Of a stretch of DNA of 64,000 nt, positions 36,001 to 44,867 are shown one piece after another (position 1 is the stretch's first letter; each line of letters begins with the position of its first letter). The notes under the pieces were generated by a model. It was not told the DNA's origin, searched no databases, and saw nothing but the letters and a program-made list of their open reading frames with translations. This DNA is from Anolis sagrei (Eukaryota; Chordata; Lepidosauria; Squamata; Anolidae). Both the position numbers and the translations under genes were made by a program. The stretch covers positions 192,692,278 to 192,756,277 of the forward strand of contig NC_090024.1 of the NCBI RefSeq assembly GCF_037176765.1. The letters run 5' to 3'.

Positions 36001-36967
36001 AAGAACTTTCTGTCCACGAGGAAGAGTCATCTGCGGCCACCTCTACCTCAGGCGGCTCAGAGAAAGACCTAATCTCTGGTGCACTAGTCTGAATAGGGGC
36101 AGTAAAGTTTCCAAGGTCGTAAGGATCCAAGCTACAGAAAGAGTTCCACAAGTGAAGGCTTTCTCCCTCCTGGCTGCAGATATTGGAATCTGGGAGGGAT
36201 CCTTCACTATCAAACCCATCATCTTCTTCTTCTTCCTCCTCCCCGCTATCCCAATCTTCCTCTTCTTCTTCCTCCTCACTACAAGCGCCCCCCAGGATGT
36301 AATCAATGAGTTTGTTACTACAGGCAGGCCGGGCCTCAACAGGTAGATCTTGTTCTATGTCAGAGTCTTCATCATCGCAGCAGGACTCGAGCTCAGACAA
36401 TCCCTCCTGGCAGGGACTCCCTTCAACACGGTCTTCCTGCGATTCCTGGCCACACTCCTCGACCTCAGCGGCGTTTGTATTCCAAGAATCAGGCTGTGTC
36501 GGTGTCTCCTCGACCTCCAAACTGTGGTAGCCGTAGTCGGGATCTGGCGAGTCGAGAGCGGCGGGAGGGCCCTTCAAATGCACCCGCTCCAAGAGGCTGG
36601 GGAACTTGGCGCGCAGGCAGGCGGCCTCGTCGATGGTTTCCCCCCAGGGGGCCTTCAAGGGGCCAGGCTGCGCGCTCCTGTCGAAGGAGGCGGAGGAGAC
36701 CGCGCGCAGTTCGTGGTGGGCGGCCAAGAGGGGGGCCAGGCCGGGCGCCTCCCACGCCGGCACCGAGGTCTGGGCCTCGGCCTGGAGCCAGAGAAGGGGA
36801 ATGGCCGGGCTGGGCAGGAGGCGATGCAGCAGCTGCAAGAAGAGCCTCAGCAGGGAAAACGGCGCCTCGCCGGGCTGAGGAGGAGGAGGCGGCGGCGGCA
36901 GCAACGAGGGCGGCGGGCAAGGCCCCAAGCCAGGGCATGTCGACTCCGACTCCCTCCTCGGCTCCAT
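32832..36967 (-). CDS. PPP1R15B: PPP1R15B (CReP), complete two-exon coding gene
   Basis: The constitutive regulatory subunit that brings PP1 to phosphorylated eIF2-alpha and so restores translation at the ER. Coding exons are 36967-35714 and 33032-32832, joined in phase 0 to give 484 residues. A Pro-rich N-terminus is followed by a leucine-rich helix (about 37-52, [15 protein letters not shown]) that could touch membrane. YGYHSLE lies at 145-151, the block [15 protein letters not shown] at 213-227, long acidic runs at about 230-250, and two LWNSFC motifs at 273 and 342. The PP1-docking KVTF is at 418-421, then the terminal eIF2-binding region ([13 protein letters not shown]). The human protein has 713 residues; the difference is in the N-terminal half. 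The start ATG has GGA before it and G after it. It lies downstream of PIK3C2B as in human. Confidence 0.95.
33033..35713 (-). other. PPP1R15B: PPP1R15B intron (2681 bp, phase 0)
   Basis: GT donor at 35713-35712 and AG acceptor at 33034-33033. Apart from a Sauria SINE at 33250-33511 the intron seems free of recognisable repeats. Confidence 0.9.
33250..33511 (-). mobile_element. Sauria-type SINE with perfect 14-bp target duplication
   Basis: On + the tRNA-like head is seen in reverse at the right (ACCCACTGCGCTACACGGGA) and the body end at the left. The duplication CTACTTAATACACT at 33236-33249 and 33512-33525 is exact. It sits in the PPP1R15B intron about 220 bp before exon 2, in the same orientation as the gene. 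Confidence 0.95.
35714..36967 (-). CDS. PPP1R15B: PPP1R15B coding exon 1
   Basis: 418 codons from ATG at 36967 to the donor AAAAAG|GTAGGA. It encodes the Pro-rich N-terminus, acidic repeats and basic KRKKK that precede the PP1 motif. The first third is GC-rich (CpG island) and the rest is balanced in composition. Confidence 0.95.
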
Positions 36968-37330
36968 TCCTACCTCAAGTTTTTCTAGCCCTGCGGTCGC
37001 TTCTCCCAGCCTGGAAGGTGTCGCGGGTTCCGAAAGACGCGGTAGCCTCCCTTCAGGTTGGGCCGGGCCATCTTTTTTCCTCAGTCAAACCTTAGGAAGG
37101 CCCCTTCGAGGCTGTTGAGGGAAGAGGAACAAAATGGCGGCGCGGCAGGGAAAGCGGTTGGGCTGGGAGACTCCGCGCGCCCCTCTTGACGCACGCACGC
37201 ACGCACGCACGCGCTCCCTCTGATCGAGCCGGCGGGGGAGAGGGTGAGCCAGAAAAGAGAAGCTTTGACGGCTGGGAACATCCGGGCAATCTACGCGGCA
37301 GGCGAGGGCTCGCAATTGGTTCCCTACTTA
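36300..37330 (-). promoter_or_regulatory. PPP1R15B: PPP1R15B CpG-rich promoter and 5' region
   Basis: GC- and CpG-dense sequence covers the start of exon 1 and about 360 bp upstream. On the minus strand AAAAGATGGCC (37067-37077) and on + AAAATGGCGGCG (37131-37142) resemble YY1 sites. A CCAAT box (ATTGGT on +) lies at 37315-37320. No TATA box was seen. This fits a housekeeping promoter; the start site itself is not determined. Confidence 0.65.
37189..37213. repeat. (GCAC)n microsatellite
   Basis: About six GCAC units inside the PPP1R15B CpG island. Confidence 0.85.
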
Positions 37331-37609
37331 AGCAGAGTTCCGCCTCTCGCCTCTGATTGACGTTTGGAGAGATGCTGGTGCCACAGCCTAGCTATTGCAT
37401 CAGCCACTTGGTTTCAGTACTGAGAAAGGACGCTACATACAGGGGGTCCCCCACCCCCACATTTGAGAAATCTGGGATTTTTTAAATACTCCAATATCTT
37501 TAATAGTATTATTTTAATAGTACAGAATTTACACGAGAAACTTTATAAGGAGAGCATTTGAACACCTTCCTTAAAATTGTAATCTTAGGTGGAATTTGTA
37601 AACATGATT

Positions 37610-37655
37610 AAATATATATACACACACACACACATACATACATACATATACTTGG
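37610..37655. repeat. Compound (TA)(CA)(TACA) microsatellite
   Basis: TATATATACACACACACACA followed by CATACATACATA. Simple repeat in the spacer upstream of PPP1R15B. Confidence 0.9.
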
Positions 37656-37694
37656 TCATATAATAATCACTTTAATAATACGAGCTGTTAAAAA

Positions 37695-37780
37695 CCATCA
37701 GGGTTGCATCTACACTGTAGAATTAATTCAGTTTGATACCACTTTAGCTGCCATAGTTCAGTGTTAGGGAATCCTGGGAT
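37695..37780. repeat. MITE remnant
   Basis: GGGTTGCATCTACACTGTAG with AATTCAGTTTGATACCACTT and AATCCTGGGATTT is a half-copy of a very common squamate MITE. The right side is cut by the CR1 at 37786. Confidence 0.5.
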
Positions 37781-37785
37781 TTCAT

Positions 37786-38000
37786 AGGATCATAGAGTTG
37801 GAAGAGACCACATGGGCCATCTAGTCCAACCCCCTGCCATACAAGAAAAGCACATTCACATCACCCCTGACAGATGGCCAGCCAGTCTGTTTAAAAGCCT
37901 CCAACACACTCTTAGGCAGAGAGTTCCACTGCTGAACAGCTCTTACAGTCAGGAAGTTCTTCCTCATGTTCAGGTGGAACCTCCTTTCCTTTATTTTGTA
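37786..38000 (-). mobile_element. CR1 LINE, 3' end
   Basis: The left edge GGATCATAGAGTTGGAAGAG and downstream GGCCATCTAGTCCAACCCCC are the CR1 3' region on the minus strand. A minus frame reads FLTVRAVQQWNSLPKSVLEA. Short 5'-truncated copy. Confidence 0.9.
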
Positions 38001-38080
38001 ACTAGAGGGCAATGAAGAAGAAAGCTTCCCCAGACTGCCCAGTCAAAGCAAGTAACAGTGATTTGGTCTTCTCCTCTTAA

Positions 38081-38225
38081 TATGAAGGGTGCAATGGTTT
38101 GAGCACTGGAGTGTGACTCTGGAAACCAGGCTTTAAATCCTTGCTCAGCCATGAAACTTATTGGGTGACACTCTCTCAGCCTCGGAGGAAGGCAAAGGAA
38201 AGTATCTTCGGAACAATCTTGCCAT
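38081..38225 (+). mobile_element. MIR-like tRNA SINE (squamate)
   Basis: GGTGCAATGGTTTGAGCACT with GACTCTGGAAACCAGGCTTT matches the family at 10757. It is interrupted at its right by the hAT MITE at 38246. Confidence 0.65.
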
Positions 38226-38245
38226 GTGGCAGGTTTGCTTTGGGG

Positions 38246-38381
38246 CAGTGGTTCTCAGCCTGTGGGTCCCCCAGATGTTTTGGCCTTCAACTCTCAGAAA
38301 TCCTAACAGCTGGTAAACTGGCTGGGATTTCTGGGAATTGTAGGCCAAAACACCTGAGGACCCACAGGTTGAGAACCACCG
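38246..38381. mobile_element. hAT MITE (SPIN-like termini)
   Basis: Starts CAGTGGTTCTCAGCCTGTGG and ends with the inverted CCACAGGTTGAGAACCACCG. The ends resemble those of SPIN-type hAT elements. The body is near-palindromic (CTAACAGCTGGTAAACTGGC at the centre). No good 8-bp duplication remains. A diverged relative lies at 60117-60243. Confidence 0.75.
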
Positions 38382-38815
38382 TTGGATCACCACAGATTGG
38401 AAACATATAACCAACTTTGCAAAACAAGTTGTGCAGCTCCCCAAAATTCCTCAGTCCAAAAAAGTAACTTCCCCAAGTTCAGACAGAAGGAACGAATTCT
38501 CCACAAGTCTAGTTCTTGTTCACCGGCTTCAAAAGCAAGCATGCCAGTGCTATATTTATGGTTCAGCTGCATGTCCAGCCTTTATGAAAGCAAAAGGAAA
38601 GTGCTGAGGAGAAAATCCACTTTTCTTGCGGGCAGCACAAAGGTGCGGCTCTTCTGCAAACAGTGATAAGATAGTGATAAAGGCTAGTTTACATAAGGGG
38701 AGCCAAATAAAGCAAGACGGCCTTGTCTCACTGTTAACTGCTGAATAACTGCCTCAGTGGAAGAGGGCAAAGGTCCCTCTAACTCCACATACATCCCTCT
38801 TAACTCAGGCATGGG

Positions 38816-38939
38816 CAAACTTTGGCCCTCCAGGTGTTTTGGACTTTGACTCCCACAATTCCTAACAGCCAGCAGGCTGTTATGAATTGTGGGAGTCGAA
38901 GTCCAAAACACCTGGAGGGCCAAAGTTTGCCCATGCCTG
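38816..38939. mobile_element. Palindromic hAT MITE with 8-bp target duplication
   Basis: Starts CAGGCATGGGCAAACTTTGG and ends with its inverse, with long inverted arms almost meeting in the middle. Flanks TCTTAACT and TTCTAACT are a near 8-bp duplication. The transcript of either strand would fold into a hairpin. The 2096-2153 element is a shortened relative. Confidence 0.85.
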
Positions 38940-39236
38940 TTCTAACTCCACCAAGGTGTACCAGGAAGATGATACAAGAAGGTACTGAGAAATATATTAA
39001 GATCATGGTGGGAAACCTGCAGCTCACAAAGTGGTGAGCTCCAGACTCATCAGCCCCAAACAGCATGACATTAAAGATGAAGAAAGTTCAGAATGCAGCA
39101 ACCTTTCCAACTTTTCCATTTAAGGCTGCCATACTATGCATATTTCTTTTGGTATAAATTTAGTGGTGTTTATGTCCACACAAAGATGCTTGTGCATGTA
39201 TGTATGTGAAATGCATTCAAGTCACCTGTCAGTTTA

Positions 39237-39421
39237 GCATATTTTTGTGTGCCTTCCAGATGTTTCTGACTCACAGCAACCCTAAGGTCAATTTATCATG
39301 TGGTTTTCTGTGGCTGGAAAGTGTGTGATTTGCCCAAGGTCACTCAGTGGGTTTCATAGCCGAGCGCTAAATTGAAGGCTGGTCTCCACAGAGTCTAATG
39401 CACAAACCGCTACATCACTAC
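39237..39421 (-). mobile_element. MIR-like tRNA SINE (squamate)
   Basis: On + it reads tail-to-head: GTGTGCCTTCCAGATGTTTC, GCCCAAGGTCACTCAGTGGG, then the reversed head near GCACAAACCGCTACATCACT. Nearly full-length. Confidence 0.75.
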
Positions 39422-39431
39422 ATCAAGCCAC

Positions 39432-39740
39432 AGGGAGGAGGGAGCAAGCTTGTTTTCTGCTTCCTTGGAGACTAGGACACGGAACAATGGCTTCAAACTA
39501 CAAGAAAGGAGATTCCATCTGAACATGAGGAAGAACTTCCTGACTGTGAGAGCTGTTCAGCAGTGGAACTCTCTGCCCCGGAGTGTGGTGGAGGCTCCTT
39601 CTTTGGAAGCTTTTAAACAGGGGCTGGATGGCCATCTGTCAGGGGTGATTTGAATGCAATATTCCTGCTTCTTGGCAGGGGGTTGGACTGGATGGCCCAT
39701 GAGGTCTCTTCCAACTCTTTGATTCTATGATTCTATGTAC
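39432..39740 (+). mobile_element. CR1 LINE, 3' end
   Basis: A + frame (39450-39653) reads FLTVRAVQQWNSLPRSVVEA and ends HLSGVI, then the 3' UTR ends in GATTCTATGATTCTATG. It is inserted against the SINE at 39237. It is nearly identical in protein sense to the copy at 5862-6345, so both belong to one CR1 subfamily. Confidence 0.92.
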
Positions 39741-40089
39741 CTCTCCCCTTTGAAATACTGATTGAAATATATTAGTTTCTTCCTGTGAAATGTAGCCTAC
39801 AGCACCTGGCATTCACTGGTAGTTTCCCATCCAAGTGAAACTACAGCTGACCCTCCTTAGATTCAACATTCAAGATGGGCTCTGGTGCTATTTAGACCTT
39901 TTCATATAATCATACAGAAGCTTAAATTCTGCAATTATAATCACAAGCTAAAATTTTTAGTGAACATTGTATCTGTTTTTTGCCAACACTGAATAAACAT
40001 GCTGGACTCAACTTTAAATATTTTTGTACAACATCCAATGTAAGAGAATTATGAAGCCTCCAGGTAGTTTGGATTGCAACTATCCTAGC

Positions 40090-40450
40090 ATTGGGTTGTT
40101 GTGAGTTTTCTGGGCTGTATGGCCATATCCCAGAAGCATTCTTTCCTGACATTTCACCTGCATCTATGGCAAGCATCCTCAGACCTCACAAGAAGGGCGG
40201 TATATAAATGTAGCAAATAAATAAATAAACCACATACCCACTGCCAGTACCCGAACTTGGAAGACAATCTTACTCGGTCAACAAGGAATCGCCTAAAGTC
40301 TCCAACAGACCTCAAAACCTCTGAGGATGCCTGCCATAGATGTGTGTGAAACATCAGGAGAGAATGCTTCTGGAACATGGTCATACAGCCTGGAAAACTC
40401 ACACAACCCAGTGATTCCAGCCATGAAAGCCTTCGACAACACACATCCCA
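40090..40450. mobile_element. Penelope-like element: inverted terminal pair with short interior
   Basis: The left arm (about 40099-40185: GAGTTTTCTGGGCTGTATGG onward) is inverted relative to the right arm (about 40316-40410: CTGAGGATGCCTGCCATAGA onward). The right arm continues to GCCATGAAAGCCTTCGACAA, a known boundary sequence of this family. The interior of about 130 bp includes a LINE-like tail (GGGCGGTATATAAATG and AAATAAATAAATAAA) and GGTCAACAAGGAATCGCC. It is a second, longer relative of 17360-17546. No coding capacity was seen. Confidence 0.6.
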
Positions 40451-40454
40451 GTAT

Positions 40455-41574
40455 TTCTTACCATTGCATATTTGGGACATTAATAGAAATTGCAGTCCAG
40501 TGCTATCTTCAGTGCCACGTTTCCTACAGTAATTAAAAGGTAATTAAATAGCAGATATTTTTAAAAAAACGACTTCACTTTTACCAAGTTTATAACTTTC
40601 ACTTCAAGAAGCATTTTCTTTATGGAAGTAAACAGCTATTTCATGGATAATAAGCCCTCTTACAAATAGGTGGGCTAAGGGATGAAGGTAAAACAACTTT
40701 GTCCTGCTTGTATCATGTTTATTTTCACTATTGCTCATTGAGACCTATCTTTTCTCTGCAGGTTGCTGCTAGACTTGCCTCTTGGTGGCTCATCTTATCA
40801 GACGTAACATATTTTGCTATGCTTTGATGCCATTATGCATGTTTTTGTCAGGGAAGTGGATAGGTTTATATTGAATGAAGAGTAAGTGTACAATTATTTC
40901 AAGGAATGAGAAAAATACACACACACACACACACACACACATATTCCCACATGCACATTGTGTACACGCACCATACATTAAGAGGTCAGATTTACAAAAA
41001 GGTTTTTCCTTTCAGTGTATGCATCTTTAAAAGTATTTGTAAAATCTGCATGTTGTGTTGAAACTATGCTTCCATTACAAAATATAGCCAAGGCAGTGGG
41101 AATTTGGTACACTTACAGCACAAACTTATACATGTCTACTGCAGCACCACAAAGACCACATAGACTCAAGAGAGATCATTTTTGGTAAATATATATGAGT
41201 TATACTGTGAAAGTATACTATATGCTTTCTTAAATATAGCCTCATATCAGCATTTTTCTTACCATAATACCTGGAGTAAGCTGTTTTACTTTTCCCAGGC
41301 CAAACTTCAACTTCCTAAACTTAGAAATTCCTACTTGTTTTCCTTTTAAAATATTGCCTTATATCTTGTCATCAACCTAGTCTAGAATGGTGCTGCTTTC
41401 TGTTTATGTTGACACTCACAAGGGCAATTAGAAAATTCCATCCAATTATTGTAATGTTGGCATCCGGCTTATATAGATCATAGGATGACACATATACACA
41501 GTGGCATCAATGCAATTTGAAATATTTGAAGTATTTTCAGGAATAGAAAAAATCTGGAAAATATCTGGTTCTGA
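40455..41574. other. Unassigned spacer
   Basis: AT-rich, with an (AC)n microsatellite at about 40915-40942. No gene is recognised. Confidence 0.35.
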
Positions 41575-41633
41575 TCTATATATATAAATTTGTTAGGGGC
41601 ATCCAACGAGGAAACAAAACTCAAAAACCCCCC

Positions 41634-42257
41634 AACGAAACTGTACCAAAATTGCCATGCCCATAACACAACCCACAAGGTACAAACATATCTACTCAAA
41701 ATGAAAAACAACACAACAACACACTCACAAAACGGCAAAACAACAAAACTCAAAAACCCCCAACGAAACTTAACCAAAATTGCCATGCCCATAACACAAC
41801 CCACAAGGTACAAACATATCTACTCAAAATGAAAAACAACACAACAACACACTCACAAAACGGCAAAACAACAAAACTCAAAAACCCCCAACGAAACTTA
41901 ACCAAAATTGCCATGCCCATAACACAACCCACAAGGTACAAACATATCTACTCAAAATGAAAAACAACACAACAACACACTCACAAAACGGCAAAACAAC
42001 AAAACTCAAAAACCCCCAACGAAACTTAACCAAAATTGCCATGCCCATAACACAACCCACAAGGTACAAACATATCTACTCAAAATGAAAAACAACACAA
42101 CAACACACTCACAAAACGGCAAATCAACAAAACTCACAAACCCCCCAACGAAACTTAACCAAAATTCCCATGCTCATAACACAACCCATAAGGTACAAAC
42201 ATATCTACTCAAAATGAAAAACAACACAACAACACACTCACAAAACGGCAAAACAAC
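41634..42257. repeat. 128-bp minisatellite inside the Helitron (about 4.9 units)
   Basis: The phrase AACGAAACT recurs at 41634, 41762, 41890, 42018 and 42147, giving spacings of 128, 128, 128 and 129 bp. Units 2-4 look identical, while the first and last show a few differences. The units are A/C-rich on + (CAACACAACAACACACTCAC). The repeated short minus-strand peptides are side effects of the array and not genes. Confidence 0.93.
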
Positions 42258-42582
42258 TGAGCATGCGCATTGGTGCCCAGCCGCAAGTTCCCTGGCACGC
42301 GCACACAGTTCCCTCTGCGGAAGCCATGCCCACTCCAAGCCCCGCCGCGCACACACACGCAACCCCACGCTCCATCACTCCCCCACCGCCACACACACAC
42401 GCGCAACCCCACTCCCCCCCGCTGCCGCACACACACACGCAACCCCACGCTCCATCACTCCCCCCGCTGCTGCACACACACACACAACCTCACGCTCCAT
42501 CACTCGCCTGCCCCAATCTTACCTCCTTTTACTTCACGCCACCTCCAAACCCCACCCCGCCCCTTCCCACCCTGTCAAAATC
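42258..42582. repeat. CpG- and CA-rich block with ~60-bp imperfect repeats
   Basis: GC-rich insert within the Helitron. CCCACGCTCCATCACTC recurs three times with CACACACACG runs between, a decayed minisatellite. It begins near GAGCATGCGCATTGGTGCCC. A captured host fragment is possible, but I recognise no exon. Confidence 0.7.
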
Positions 42583-43183
42583 CAGGAAAGACAGGAAGGA
42601 AGGAAAGAAGGAAGAAAGAGAAAGGGAGATAAAGAAAAGGGGGAAGGAAGGAAAGTTAGAGAAAGAAGGAAGAAGAAAAGGAAAGATGGAAGGAAAGAAA
42701 AGAGAGACAGCAGAAGAGAAAGAAAAAGGGGGAAGGAAGGAAAGAGGTAGAGAAGGAAGAAATGAGAGACAGAGGGAGGGAAAGAAAAAGGGAAGGAAGG
42801 AAGGAGAGAAGGAAAGGAAAAAGGGAATAAAGGAAGGAAAGAGGGAGTGAAGGAAGGGCGAAGATGTAGAGAAAGAGGGAGGGAAGGAAAGAAGGAAAGA
42901 GAGAAGGAAGAAAAGAGACCAGAAGAGAAAGAAAAAGGGGGAAGGAAAGAAGGAGAGAAGGAAAGAAAAAAGGGAATGAAAGAAGGAAAGAGGGAGTGAA
43001 GGAAGGGGGAAGATGTAGGGAAAGAGGGAGGGTAAGGAAAGAAGGAAAGAGAGAAGGAAGAAAAGAGACCAGAAGAGAAAGAAAAAGGGGGAAAGAAGGA
43101 AAGAGATAGAGAAGGAAAAGGAGAAGGAAAGATGGGAGGGAAGGAAGGAAGGAGGGAAAGAAGGAGAGAAAGAGGGAAGGTTG
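42583..43183. repeat. Long polypurine tract (GGAA/GAAA-rich)
   Basis: About 600 bases almost entirely A and G on +, built from GGAAGGAA, GAAAGAAA and GGGAGG units. A segment beginning near GAGGGAGTGAAGGAAGG appears twice (about 42841 and 42989). Such tracts can adopt triplex forms. The long minus-strand Ser/Pro/Phe frames across it are low complexity. Confidence 0.95.
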
Positions 43184-43205
43184 GCCATAGCAACGCGTGG
43201 CGGGT
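43184..43205 (+). repeat. Internal copy of the Helitron terminal hairpin
   Basis: GGCCATAGCAACGCGTGGCG matches the terminal hairpin at 43558-43577 except for a base or two, but is followed by GGTAAAGG rather than GGCACAGCTAG. This may be a bypassed older 3' end or an internal duplication. Confidence 0.8.
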
Positions 43206-43334
43206 AAAGGTTGTTATTTCTATTATTATTATTATGATGCTATTATTCCTAGGAGACCCTTTTAGGGGGAATGGGAGAGGTGTCAGGTCCCAGAGGCAAT
43301 GCATTGCATTATTGTTATTGTTATGATGGTGGTG

Positions 43335-43495
43335 AAATAAAAAGTGAAAGAAGGAAGCAAACAGGGAGGGAAGAAAGGCAAAGGAAGAAAGGGGGAGGGA
43401 ATGAAGGAAAGAGAGAAGGATGAAACCAAGTAGTGAAAGAAGGAAAGAAAGAAAGAGGTAGAGAAGGAAGAAAGGAGAGAAAGGGGGAAGGAATA
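43335..43495. repeat. Second purine tract of the Helitron
   Basis: Another GAAA/GGAA-rich tract between the internal and terminal hairpins, shorter and more interrupted than the first. Confidence 0.8.
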
Positions 43496-43590
43496 GGTAG
43501 GTACCTCTCTTTCATAATAGTCCAGATATCTACCTCAACTTTGATAAGTTTTACTATAGGCCACAGCAACGCGTGGCAGGGCACAGCTAG

Positions 43591-44865
43591 TATTATATAA
43601 AATGTTTAATGCACCTGACTCCTGAAGTCAGGTGCATTAAACCTGACTTCAGAAATATTATGAAGACAAGGCTATGGCAGTCTCTTGCAGCATAATGTCA
43701 TAATTACCATTGTGTGTTTTTGTTCTGGCTGGAGTCTTTGCCCCAAGCAGTATGTATTAGGCAGAAATTAAACAGGTATAGAAAATGTCTTCATCCTATA
43801 TAACGAGAAGTCTATTATTCAAGTTGTGCAAACACCGTGCAATGTAGTACCTAGGAGGTACACAAGAAGACTCCATGGCCACTTCATCAGCTTGCTTGCT
43901 CATGTCACAAGGCTGTTGCAATAATCATGCAACTGATGACAAAGATGTTATTATGTGGGGTGGTAGTTAAATTAACACATTGTTTCATAAAGCATGAGTG
44001 TTGTAAACCATAGTAACCATAGCACATACCTGCAAGTAAAAGGAACACACATTTGGAATGCTCTGGACTCAACGACATAGCTGTATCAAGGTGCAGGTTA
44101 CTTGTCTAACAAGCTCCAGTTCTGAGAAAAGTGACTGTGTTTGAGGGAATCTGAATAAAATTACTCTCTATTAGAAGCCATGCAATTTAGATGGGCAGAA
44201 AAAAAGTCCCCTGCTGGGGTGAGAAAAGTGGTATACAAGTGAAATTAATAAGTGAATGAATGAATGAATAAAATAGAAACAATGTACAGTACTGGGATAT
44301 CCTGTCAGGAAGAAGTGATCAGAATTCAGTTGCCAGATTCTATAAGGAAGGAAAGCATCAATGCCTTTAATAATTGTGTAGAAAGAATAGTGCATCTTAA
44401 ATTCTTTATTCTGATTGTTGTCTCATTCTTCCAAACAAGCCATCAAGTAATTCCTTTCTTGCCATACACTGGAATACATTATTCTATGTATTTTCACCCT
44501 TGTAGCGGAAGAAGACAAGGTGAATCTCAAATTTGCATATTATCCAATGGCTACATTTGCATGCAGACATCCTGCTAGTAAGGCATTTGAAAGGATCAAA
44601 TTTCAGGTTGCTATGAAGCTGTGCAAATAAATATTGGGACCTTAAACATATAACTGAGTTTAAAGTTTCACATCATGAGTCATGAGGAAACGTAAGAAAC
44701 CCAACCCATTTTTGATGTTCTTACATTCAGTAATCTTTTCTTGCCACAGTTATCTGCAAACATGAGAACAAAGAAAAAGAAAGTAGGAAGGAATGTGTTG
44801 TTCCTGGAAGGGATGAGAAACCTTTGTGAGGCTAGGGCCCAATTTTGTCCCCCCAAATTTTACTG
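43591..44865. other. Unassigned spacer
   Basis: An inverted repeat near 43606-43652 (ATGCACCTGACT, CTGAAGTCAGGTGCAT and ACCTGACTTCAG) could form a hairpin. A (TGAA)n run lies near 44250-44268. No gene is recognised. Confidence 0.35.
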
Positions 44866-44867
44866 TG

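Larger units (their letters stand above)
41575..43590 (+). mobile_element. Non-autonomous Helitron
   Basis: The left end reads TCTATATATATAAATTTGTT, preceded by A. The right end reads GGGCACAGCTAG, followed by T. Just inside the right end GCCACAGCAACGCGTGGC forms a short GC hairpin. TC at one end, hairpin plus CTAG at the other, and insertion between A and T without duplication are the Helitron hallmarks (rolling-circle transposons). No RepHel frame exists, so movement would need a helper. The 2016-bp interior contains, in order, a 128-bp minisatellite, a CpG-rich block, a purine tract, an internal copy of the terminal hairpin and a second purine tract. Confidence 0.88.

Noticed and set aside
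35675-36346. 223-codon + strand frame
   Set aside because: Antisense shadow of PPP1R15B exon 1, where acidic GAA/GAG runs leave the other strand open.
36350-37095. + strand frames of 212 and 206 codons and a 149-codon minus frame over the CpG island
   Set aside because: Arg/Gly/Pro-rich shadows of PPP1R15B exon 1 in GC-rich DNA.
41478-42069. Repeated minus-strand peptide starting MYLVGCVMGMAILVKF
   Set aside because: It follows from the 128-bp tandem array; the unit length is not a multiple of three, so frames break at each unit.
41634-42257. CRISPR-like or satellite array
   Set aside because: Units are directly adjoining with no spacers, in a eukaryotic Helitron.
42529-43304. Minus-strand frames of 219 and 256 codons rich in Ser, Phe, Pro and Leu
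   Set aside because: They are the complement of the purine tract in the Helitron; low complexity and no domain.
43606-43652. Terminator-like hairpin next to the Helitron
   Set aside because: A short inverted repeat in intergenic eukaryotic DNA with no gene ending there.
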